Source: Aureococcus anophagefferens (Eukaryota; Sar; Pelagophyceae; Pelagomonadales; Pelagomonadaceae). Taken from it: DNA of 14,107 nucleotides. Numbering within the stretch: the first letter of the stretch is position 1; each line of letters opens with the position of its first letter. The notes below the pieces were generated by a model. It was not told where the DNA came from and did not search any database. It worked only from the letters and a program-made list of their open reading frames with translations. The stretch lies in the NCBI RefSeq assembly GCF_000186865.1, contig NW_008705580.1:42317-56423 (forward strand), in the 5' to 3' direction. The position numbers and the translations under genes are program-made. Shown one piece after another: positions 6,403 to 12,312 of the stretch.

Positions 6403-7557
6403 TCAGCGGAGCCCGGAGTCGCAGGCGGCCTTGATGACGGCGAGCGCGCGCTCGGCGCCGTCCGCGGTGATCTGGTGGTGGCAGACCATGCGCATGCGCG
6501 TCGAGCCGGGCACGACGAGGAAGCGGACGCCGCGGTCCGCGCAGTGGTCGACGAGCGCCCGCGCGGAGAAGCCGAAGCGCGCCTCGTCGAGGCCGAAGTA
6601 GAGGAGGTTCGTCTGCGGCGCCTCGACGTCGAAGCCGAGCGCGCCGAGGCCCGCGGCGAGCGCCGTCGCTCGCGCCGCGTCCTCCGAGAGCTTCGGGAGG
6701 ACCTCGTCGAGCGCCACGAGCCCCGCGGCGGCGAGCACGCCGGTCTGGCGCATCGTGCCCCCCAGGCCCTTGCGGAGCCGGCGGCACCGCGCGACGAAGT
6801 CCCCGGAGCCGGCGACGACGGACCCCGCGGGCGCGCCGAGGGCCTTGGAGAGGCACACGGACAGCGAGTCGTAGGGCGCCGCCGTCTCCGCGAGCGCCTC
6901 GCCGCGGCGCGCCGCCGCGTGCCAGACGCGCGCGCCGTCGAGGTGCGCGGCGACGCCGAGGTCCCGCACCGCGGCCGCGACCGCCGCGCCGTAGCCCGCC
7001 GGGAGCGCCGCGCCGCCCCGCAGGTTGTGCGTGTCCTCGAGGGCGACGACCTTCGTCGCGGGGAAGTGCTGGTCGTCGACGCGGACGAGCGCGCGGACCG
7101 CGGCCGCGTCGCCGATCGTGCCGTCGGCCGCCGTCGGCACGGCGCGCGCGTGGGCGCCGCCGAACTGGGACGCGCCGCCCTGCTCGAAGATGTGCACGTG
7201 GGCGCAGTCGCCGACGACGTACTCGGACCCGCGCTCCCAGCAGTGCGCCAAAATCGACACGAGGTTGCCCATGGTGCCGGTGGGCACGAAGACCGCGGCC
7301 TCCTTGCCCAGCAGGTCGCCGACGCGCGCCTCGAGCTTCGCGACCGTCGGGTCGTCGCCGAAGACGTCGTCGCCGCAGACCGCGGCGCCCATGGCGGCGC
7401 GCATCGCCGCCGTCGGCTGCGTCACCGTGTCGGACCGCAGGTCGACGACGGGCTCGGCGGCGGCGAGTCGCGCGACGGTGCGCGTCGCCGTCTGCCGCGG
7501 CGCGACGAGCGCCGTCGCTGCGGAGAGGAGCAGCGAGAAGCAGCGTGCGGCCATCAT
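6403..7557 (-). CDS. GLY1: Low-specificity L-threonine aldolase (PLP enzyme)
   Basis: 384 residues, ATG ATG at 7557 to TGA (complement of 6403-6405). The enzyme splits L-threonine or allo-threonine into glycine and acetaldehyde using pyridoxal phosphate. Family marks: VVDLRSDTVTQPTAAM (37-52), GDDVFGDDPTV (62-72), PTGTMGNLVS (92-101), HIFEQGG (122-128), LEDTHNLRGG (173-182), AHLDGARVWHA (204-214, D207 for the PLP ring) and SVCLSKALGAPAGS (233-246, Schiff-base Lys238). The C terminus has the small-domain motif RMRMVCHHQIT. The first about 35 residues precede the enzyme core: a hydrophobic start (CFSLLLSAATALVAP) then a basic Thr/Arg stretch, consistent with a signal plus transit peptide to a secondary plastid, or a mitochondrial presequence; which one is open. 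The 12-nt leader motif ahead of the start recurs before the MTFP1 homolog. Confidence 0.93.
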   Translation of the reverse strand: MMAARCFSLLLSAATALVAPRQTATRTVARLAAAEPVVDLRSDTVTQPTAAMRAAMGAAVCGDDVFGDDPTVAKLEARVGDLLGKEAAVFVPTGTMGNLVSILAHCWERGSEYVVGDCAHVHIFEQGGASQFGGAHARAVPTAADGTIGDAAAVRALVRVDDQHFPATKVVALEDTHNLRGGAALPAGYGAAVAAAVRDLGVAAHLDGARVWHAAARRGEALAETAAPYDSLSVCLSKALGAPAGSVVAGSGDFVARCRRLRKGLGGTMRQTGVLAAAGLVALDEVLPKLSEDAARATALAAGLGALGFDVEAPQTNLLYFGLDEARFGFSARALVDHCADRGVRFLVVPGSTRMRMVCHHQITADGAERALAVIKAACDSGLR

Positions 7558-7743
7558 CTCGAGTTGTGGAAATCAGCGAATTGAACAAGTTCTTGAATTG
7601 AAGCTAGGTTGACCTGAAGGGGGTGCGCGCCCGACTGCGTCCGTCCGGGGAGGGGAGGGGGGGGCGTAAGTTGCCGTCGTAGCAGCGCTCGAAATTAGGC
7701 GGTGTTCTGCGCTGCAGCAGGGCGCTCGCGCTTGGGCTTTCGA
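7558..7743. promoter_or_regulatory. Intergenic region between MTFP1 homolog and threonine aldolase
   Basis: 186 bp holding the 3' flank of the upstream gene and the promoter/leader of threonine aldolase. Near the start codon is GTGGAAATCAGC (7566-7577), then an A/T-rich patch with GAATTGAA repeated. A G-rich tract, GGGGAGGGGAGGGGGGGG (7647-7664), can form a G-quadruplex on the plus strand. Confidence 0.5.
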
Positions 7744-8421
7744 CTACTCCGCGGCGGGGTGCTTCGGGCAGCGGACGCGGTGCTCGAACAGGTAGTCGAT
7801 CGCGGACTCGATGGGCCCGTCCGCGAGGGGCAGGCCCGGGATGATGGACAGCGCCACGACGGACGGGCCCCATCGTCGCACGACGACGTTGCTCATCGTC
7901 TGGAACACGTACTTCTCCGAGAGGTGCACCGTGTTGTGGATGACCAAGAACGGCAGCGTGAGGCTCGCGAGGAACTGGAATAAAGCGCTGTGCGCGAGCG
8001 TCAGCCTACCAAACGCAAAGTCTCGAAACTCGTCACGGCCGCGGGACGCTGGCGTCCGCTTGATGTGCGTCGGCGTGCAGCCCGGCTTGTGCGATTCGAC
8101 GTAGCCGTTGTAAAAGACGTCCCCCAGCATGTACAGGCCCGCGACGCCGTAGGTCGCCCGGACCGCGGTCGCCGGCAGCACGGCACGGAAACTCTCGCCG
8201 ACGTCGGAGCTATAGGCCAAATAGTGGGCGTAGCCCGCGAACCGCGCCGCCGTGTCCCGCAGGGGCAGGATCAAGTCCTCCTCGATCTCCCGTTCCACCA
8301 GCTCCATCACCTTCGTCGCCTCGCGCTTGACGGCGGCGACGCGGCCCTCGTCGCTGCGAGCGACGAGCGAGCCGCAGGCGACGCACGCGACGCGGCCCTG
8401 CAGGTGCCTCAGGGCCATCAT
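7744..8421 (-). CDS. MTFP1: MTFP1/MTP18 family mitochondrial inner-membrane protein
   Basis: 225 residues, ATG ATG at 8421. The conserved MTP18 core is clear: RFAGYAHYLAYSSDVGESFRAVLPATAVRATYGVAGLYMLGDVFYNG (about 60-106), matching the family's 'RyvgYAnEvGESFR.l.p...v..sYgva..YvlaD' block, and FQFLASLTLPFLVIHNTVHLSEKYVFQ (148-174) followed by RRWGPSVVALSIIPGLPLADGPIESAIDYLFEHRVR (182-217), matching its C-terminal 'P...GL..iPfi..PID..vd...d'. Three hydrophobic stretches fit membrane segments. Animal MTFP1 is an inner-membrane protein affecting mitochondrial fission; its role in algae is not established. The first about 45 residues look like a presequence plus a charged helix (VKREATKVMELVEREIEED). 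It lies head-to-head with the glutathione transferase gene. Confidence 0.88.
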   Translation of the reverse strand: MMALRHLQGRVACVACGSLVARSDEGRVAAVKREATKVMELVEREIEEDLILPLRDTAARFAGYAHYLAYSSDVGESFRAVLPATAVRATYGVAGLYMLGDVFYNGYVESHKPGCTPTHIKRTPASRGRDEFRDFAFGRLTLAHSALFQFLASLTLPFLVIHNTVHLSEKYVFQTMSNVVVRRWGPSVVALSIIPGLPLADGPIESAIDYLFEHRVRCPKHPAAE

Positions 8422-8678
8422 CGTCGCCCGTGGAAATCAGCTGCGGTCGCGAGGACGTCGACGAAGGCGTCGGCCGCGACGACGTCGACGAAGGCGTCGG
8501 CGCGTAGGGCGACGGCGCGGGCGTCGGTGGGGCTGCCCCTGCTCCATCGACTGTAAACGGCAGCAACTGCGAGAATCTTGCGAAATGGATGGCTCGCATC
8601 GTCGGCCACCCTGGCAGCCCTCGCTTGTCATTCCTCGAAGAGTTCGCCGCCGCACAGCACCACCACAAAAGCAGCACC
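8422..8678. promoter_or_regulatory. Divergent intergenic region (MTFP1 homolog / GST)
   Basis: 257 bp between two diverging start codons. GTGGAAATCAGC (8430-8441) lies eight bases before the ATGATG of the minus gene, at the same distance as the copy before threonine aldolase. A two-copy 27-bp-period repeat follows (8454-8501). The end nearest the GST gene is CA-rich (CAGCACCACCACAAAAGCAGCACC) and leads into GCACCATGG, a good eukaryotic start context. Confidence 0.5.
8454..8501. repeat. Two-copy tandem repeat, 27-bp period
   Basis: A 21-nt unit beginning GACGTCGACGAAGGCG is present at 8454-8474 and again, identical, at 8481-8501, with a 6-nt spacer. It lies in the presumed shared promoter or leader of the MTFP1 homolog. 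Confidence 0.8.
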
Positions 8679-9347
8679 ATGGGCAACTCCAAGAGCCAGC
8701 TCTCCGTCCCCGCGCCGAAGAAGATCATCTACTTCGGCGTCAAGGCCGCGGGGCTGCCGGCGACGATGTGCCTCGAGGTCGCGGGCCTCCCGTACGAGGC
8801 CCAAAAGGTGGCCATGGAGGAGTGGAAGGACCTCAAGCCCACGACGCCCACGGGCGTGCTGCCCATCGCCGAGTTCGCCGACGGCACGAAGCTGCCCGAG
8901 AGCGGCGCGATCCAGCGCGCGTGCGCGGCCGCGGGCGGCCTCCTCGGCACGGGCAAGGACTACATGATCTCCGAGATGCTCATGGGCCTCACGGCGGACT
9001 TCTCGAAGAAGGTCATGGGCAACGTGCCGACGATCATGACCGTCGGCGACTGGACGGCCGAGAAGACGGCCAAGTTCAACGACGAGATCAAGGACGACGT
9101 CCTCGCGTTCCTCAAGAAGTACGACCAGTACCTCTCGGGCGACAAATTCACGGAGTCCGGCGTCACGCTCGGCGAGATCGAGCTCTTCTGCAAGCTCGTC
9201 ATGTTCAAGAACGCGATCCCTGAGGTTGCGACGGGCGGCCTCAAGCCCTTCTTCGACCGCATGGCCGAGGTGCCGGGCATCAAGAAGACGCTCGCGGGCG
9301 AGTCCCAGTTCGGCGAGCTCATCGACTACATCGTCGCCTTCCCTTAG
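8679..9347 (+). CDS. Glutathione S-transferase, sigma-like, with N-myristoylation-type start
   Basis: 222 residues from ATG 8679 (context GCACCATGG); an upstream in-frame ATG at 8589 is rejected because the extra residues do not look protein-like. The N-terminal thioredoxin-like domain has KKIIYFGVKAAGLPATMCLEVAGLPYE (14-40, candidate catalytic Tyr18), TPTGVLPIAEF with the cis-Pro (P62), and LPESGAIQRACA (72-83), the glutathione-binding 'qS.AI.Ry.A' motif. The all-helical C-terminal domain follows (DYMISEMLMGL... to DYIVAFP), including TESGVTLGEIELF, the 'lT.aD..lf' helix. Length is normal for a cytosolic GST. The protein begins MGNSKSQ: Gly2 with Ser6 fits the N-myristoylation pattern, which would place it on a membrane; this is unusual for the family and unproven. 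Codon use is strongly GC-biased with many AAG Lys codons, suggesting good expression. Confidence 0.9.
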   Translation: MGNSKSQLSVPAPKKIIYFGVKAAGLPATMCLEVAGLPYEAQKVAMEEWKDLKPTTPTGVLPIAEFADGTKLPESGAIQRACAAAGGLLGTGKDYMISEMLMGLTADFSKKVMGNVPTIMTVGDWTAEKTAKFNDEIKDDVLAFLKKYDQYLSGDKFTESGVTLGEIELFCKLVMFKNAIPEVATGGLKPFFDRMAEVPGIKKTLAGESQFGELIDYIVAFP

Positions 9348-9570
9348 AGGATGGATCTGTAGGACCTACTCAAGTAGGGAGGCTAGCGACTTCTAAAGGA
9401 CGGCCACGCGGGCTGGTGAACTTACGCGACTTTCGTCGGGGTTGTATCAGAGGCCCGTCGAGCGGCGGTTCGTCGGAGGGAGGGTCGCGGCGGCCGGCGG
9501 GCGGGACGCGTGGTTGAGGCCTTTGAGCGGCGTGACCGCGGCGCGGCGCACTCGCCGCGGCGCGGTCTAG
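9348..9570. other. Convergent intergenic region with strong hairpin
   Basis: 223 bp between the GST stop and the stop of the sulfotransferase remnant. Near the GST end, CCTACTCAAGTAGG (9365-9378) and GTAGGACCTAC (9359-9369) are overlapping small inverted repeats. Near the other end is a 15-bp-stem hairpin (9534-9567). No gene recognised. Confidence 0.5.
9534..9567. repeat. Hairpin: 15-bp stem with one mismatch, 4-nt loop
   Basis: Arms GACCGCGGCGCGGCG (9534-9548) and CGCCGCGGCGCGGTC (9553-9567) pair at 14 of 15 positions around the loop CACT. It begins three bases after the stop codon of the minus-strand sulfotransferase remnant (9571-9573), so it would sit at the start of that 3' UTR. Confidence 0.8.
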
Positions 9571-9988
9571 CTACGTCGCGAACCCTGCCGGGCAGAGCGC
9601 CGCGCACCGCTCGGGCGTCGCGCCGTGGCGGTCCAGAGCCGCGGCGAAGAGGCGGCGCGCCTCGGCGTAGACGTCGTCGTCGACGTTGCGCGCCGCGCGC
9701 GGCACCGTGCGGTTGTGCGGCTGGGATCGGAGGTGCTCGAACTCCACCGCGAGGCAGGGCGCGCCGAACTGGAGATGGAAGAGGCAGATGGACTCGGCCC
9801 ACGAACGCGAGCTCCCGGAGCCGCGCGATCGCGGCGTCGCGCGTCTTCTCGTCGGCGCGGCCCTTTTCCGTGCACGTGCCCCGCCCCGCGAGCGTGCGCG
9901 CCATGCACCCGGCCGTGGCCTCGGCGAACTGGCGCGCGTTGTGCGCGCGCGGGCCCTTGGGGCTGAGGACGCCGTGGATGTTCACGTG
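9571..9988 (-). pseudogene. Sulfotransferase 3' remnant, frameshifted
   Basis: Two frames together give the C-terminal third of a sulfotransferase-like protein. The first, from about 9988, reads HVNIHGVLSPKGPRAHNARQ..., GCMARTLAGRGTC and AIARLRELAFVG. The second, from about 9798 to TAG (complement of 9571-9573), reads AESICLFHLQFGAPCLAVEFEH, NVDDDVYAEARRLFAAALDRHG and CAALCPAGFAT. Compare RFDMVGLTELYHESLCLL in the intact sulfotransferase at 2632-3729: the segment linking 'FVGL' to 'aESlCLf' is missing and the frame changes there. The break falls in TGGGCC (complement of 9796-9801), which could encode the end of one flank and the start of the other, suggesting deletion between short identical sequences. 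The PAPS-binding loop and all 5' parts are absent. It abuts and overlaps the truncated LCAT-like gene on the same strand. Confidence 0.6.
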
Positions 9989-10961
9989 GTGGGGTAGAGC
10001 CAGTGGTTGGTCTCGTAGGTCCGCTGCTCCTCGCGCACGGACTGGCTGCTGATGGGCGGCCCGTCGGCGTTGCCCGACGCGAAGAGCTGGAGCTCCTTGG
10101 CCGCGCCTGGGCAGGACAAGAGAGCGAAATCCCCAACTTCAAAGGCTCCTATCTCGGCCGTTTTCCACTCGTTTCGGCTGATTTTTGGACGAGCGATCAT
10201 CTCTCGGAACGGTCTCGAAGCGTGGATGCTTTTTCTAGAACGGGCGCGCGCGGAACACTCACATTGAAGCGACGTTGAATCACCCTTGTCCTGCCCTGGG
10301 CCGCGCCCGCGAGCGGCGCGGAGATCATGATCCATTTTTCCACGTAGGTCTCTTTCCAGGCGTCCGTCATCGCGTTGAGGAAGTAGAGAGTCTGCAGGCC
10401 GCCCATGGAGTGCGAGACGAGCACGGCGCGACCCTGGGCGTCGACGGTCTCCTCGACGAGAGCTTGGAGAGCGGCGACGTAGGTGGAGGTGAACGCCGGC
10501 GTCTCGTCGCCAATCGACGGCAGATCGACGTCAGGAGTGTAGCGGAAGTCGTAGGGCGCGCCCCGGAGCGTCGAGTTGCGCTCGTAGCCCTCCTTCACGA
10601 GGGCCTCGACCATGGCGCTGAAGGCCGCGGAGCCCTTGAACGGAATGGCCGGGTCCAACTCCTCGAAGCCCTCCGTGGAGCCGAAGGACGGCACGCGCGT
10701 CGACACGCCGGGCATGTTCCGCGACGCGGAGCCGTTGAGGGCGAGCTTGATGTTGTCGGACCAGCAGTCCGTCGTCGCGACCAGATCCGTGGCGTCGAGC
10801 CAGATTCGGTACCAGTCGGCATTCTTGGAACAGTACCAGTGGGGCGTCGCGGGCTTGTCGACGAGCTTCGCCTCTAGCTGGTTGCTGCCGTCGCCGGGGA
10901 CGATGATGACGGGCGACAGCGCGGCGGATGTCGCGGCGAGGAACGCGAACGCGAGCCGCAT
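9982..10961 (-). CDS. LCAT/phospholipid acyltransferase family, 3'-truncated, with one intron
   Basis: Start ATG 10961 gives a signal peptide (MRLAFAFLAATSAALS); an in-frame ATG at 10979 is also possible. Lecithin:cholesterol acyltransferase family blocks are in order: PVIIVPGDGSNQLEAKL, CWSDNIKLAL (lid region 'CW.DN'), RGAPYDFRYTPD, VLVSHSMGGLQTLYF (nucleophile elbow with catalytic Ser), IMISAPLAGA. After removal of the introner-like intron the frame continues AAKELQLFASGNADG, REEQRTYETNHWLYP, the family segment ending 'wLlP', then stops at TGA 9982-9984. Exon 1 is 10961-10307 and exon 2 10106-9982, 259 residues; full family members have roughly 400. The C-terminal part with the catalytic Asp and His is missing, replaced by the sulfotransferase remnant. 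Expected role was acyl transfer or phospholipid hydrolysis in the secretory pathway; this copy is probably inactive. Confidence 0.8.
10099..10306 (-). mobile_element. Introner-like element (transposon-derived intron) with 8-bp target duplication
   Basis: The element (10107-10298, 192 bp) has terminal inverted repeats: CTGGGCAGGACAAG at 10107-10120 and, inverted, CAGGGCAGGACAAG at 10298-10285 (13 of 14 identical). It is flanked by an 8-bp direct repeat GGCCGCGC at 10099-10106 and 10299-10306. On the coding (minus) strand the end reads CTCTCTTGTCCTGCCCAG, a good pyrimidine tract plus acceptor AG, directly before the second duplicate. Removing one duplicate plus the element (200 nt, 10306-10107) restores LAGAAKELQLFASG exactly as expected in LCAT proteins; the intron would be phase 1 with GC-AG ends. 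Introner elements of this kind (short non-autonomous DNA transposons with TIR and TSD, one splice site supplied by the element) are known in Aureococcus and Micromonas. It encodes no transposase. Confidence 0.82.
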
Positions 10962-10979
10962 GTCGGGGCAGCGCGTCAT

Positions 10980-11060
10980 CGATGGGGAGTTATTGTTATT
11001 TACTGCTGCAAGTTGCTGTTCAAGGTCGCTCGCTAATTAGCCACTAATTCTTGGCAAAGC
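10980..11060. promoter_or_regulatory. Short divergent intergenic region (LCAT-like / OMA1-like)
   Basis: 81 bp from the outer possible start of the LCAT-like gene (99 bp from the preferred one) to the ATG of the protease gene. It is clearly A/T-richer than its surroundings (TTATTGTTATTTACTG, CTAATTAGCCACTAATTC), fitting a compact bidirectional promoter. No repeated motif shared with the other divergent gaps was found. Confidence 0.5.
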
Positions 11061-12215
11061 ATGATCGCATCCTGCGCGCTGCGGCGCCTCCCAGGCATGA
11101 GCTACGGCGCGCGACCAGGCCACGTAGCCATGAGCCGCGCGGTGCTGCGCCGACCGGTCGCCCGCGAGTCCTCGACCCTCGCGCGCGTCGTCGCGACGCC
11201 GTACCGCTTCGCCAAGTTCGCCTTTGAGAAGTGGTGGGTGCGGCGCGCCGTGCGCGCGGCGCGCGTCGTCGCCATCGGCGGCGCCCTCTTCGGCTCCGGC
11301 CGCCAGCTGGGCATCGTCGAGTACGCCAACGACCCGGCGTCCAAGGAGGCGGAGCTCCTCGAGGCCGTCGCGCGGGGCGCGGGCGCGACGCGCGTCCACG
11401 TCTGCGGCGAGCGGCGCGCGAGCTGCCCCGAGCTCCAGCGGAAGGAGGGGCAGGTCGAGCCCGTCGTGCGGCGCTGCCTCGAGGCCGCGCGCGCGCTCTG
11501 CGCGGCGCGGCTCGACGCCGCGGACGCCGGGAGCGGCGCGCGCGCGGACGCCGAGGCGGCGCTGGCCCGCGTCTCCGGCGCCTGGAAGGTCGTGCTGTTT
11601 TCGACGTCCGAGGAGCGGCCGCCCATGGTCAACGCCTTCGTCTCCGGCGTCTGCCCGCGGACCGTCTTCGTGTCCGAGGGGCTGCTCGACGTCCTGCGGC
11701 CGACGGCCGACGAGCTCGGCTTCTGCCTCGGCCACGAGCTCTCCCACCTGCTGCACGGGCACACGGAGGAGAAGATCTACTGGCGCGCGGCGACGGGCTG
11801 CGTCCAGCTCGCCGTCCTGGCCTTCCTCGACCCGAGCGGGCTCTTCGCGTTCGCGGGCGCGGAGTTTCTCCAGCGCGCGGCGGACCTGCTCCTCGCGAGC
11901 CACAGCCGCGACCACGAGGACGAGGCGGACCGCACGGGCCTGCGCATCGCCGCGTCGGCCTGCTTCGACGCGCGCCACGCCGCGTCGTTCATGTCGAAAC
12001 TCGCGGACCACGGCGGCCGCGGCCCCGCGTCCTGGCTCGCGACGCACCCGTCCTCCGACGACCGCCAGGCCCGCCTCGCGGCGCTCGCGCGCGACATCCA
12101 CGCGGGCGCGCCGGAGTACGCCGCGCGCTGCCGCCTCGTGCGCTCGCGGCTCCCGCGCTTCGCCTTCGACGAGCCGCGGCCCTGGTACCGCCGCCGCCCG
12201 ACGCTCCGGGCGTAG
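11061..12215 (+). CDS. OMA1: OMA1-like M48 metallopeptidase
   Basis: 384 residues from ATG 11061. The zinc site is GHELSHLLHGH (224-234: H225, E226, H229) with the downstream ligand motif SRDHEDEADRTGLRIAASACFD (282-303, E288). THPSSDDRQARL (329-340) is the conserved C-terminal 'tHP....R...l' block. Spacing and the 'EADrtGl..aa.AcFD' wording are those of OMA1, the stress-activated inner-membrane protease that cleaves OPA1 and DELE1 in animals. The N terminus is Arg/Ala-rich with little acidic content (residues 1-45), as expected for a mitochondrial presequence, and VRAARVVAIGGALFGSGR (64-81) could be a membrane segment. A hydrophobic stretch also follows the HExxH helix (GCVQLAVLAFL...GLFAFAG). 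Assignment to M48 is secure; OMA1 versus another mitochondrial or plastid M48C enzyme is less so. Confidence 0.88.
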   Translation: MIASCALRRLPGMSYGARPGHVAMSRAVLRRPVARESSTLARVVATPYRFAKFAFEKWWVRRAVRAARVVAIGGALFGSGRQLGIVEYANDPASKEAELLEAVARGAGATRVHVCGERRASCPELQRKEGQVEPVVRRCLEAARALCAARLDAADAGSGARADAEAALARVSGAWKVVLFSTSEERPPMVNAFVSGVCPRTVFVSEGLLDVLRPTADELGFCLGHELSHLLHGHTEEKIYWRAATGCVQLAVLAFLDPSGLFAFAGAEFLQRAADLLLASHSRDHEDEADRTGLRIAASACFDARHAASFMSKLADHGGRGPASWLATHPSSDDRQARLAALARDIHAGAPEYAARCRLVRSRLPRFAFDEPRPWYRRRPTLRA

Positions 12216-12312
12216 CTTCGTTAGTGCGCTCGTGGGTGCTGGACATGGGCGTTTGGGATTATCGACAGCCTTGGGAAGGGTGAACATTTTGTTGAAGTCT
12301 GCGGCAAAAAAC

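Noticed and set aside
9422..9795. Continuation of the remnant's first frame to 9422
   Set aside because: After AFVG it becomes Arg/Pro-rich and loses family resemblance, while another frame has conserved sequence there.
10257..10262. GTGAGT on the minus strand as the donor of the LCAT intron
   Set aside because: It matches the donor consensus, but joining it to the AG at 10107 puts the second exon out of frame and adds residues foreign to the family; removing one target duplicate plus the element restores the frame exactly.
11224..12312. Long upstream extension of the renalase-like frame through the protease gene
   Set aside because: The extension is a shifted reading of the M48 protease; ATG 12313 directly precedes the FAD-binding motif.
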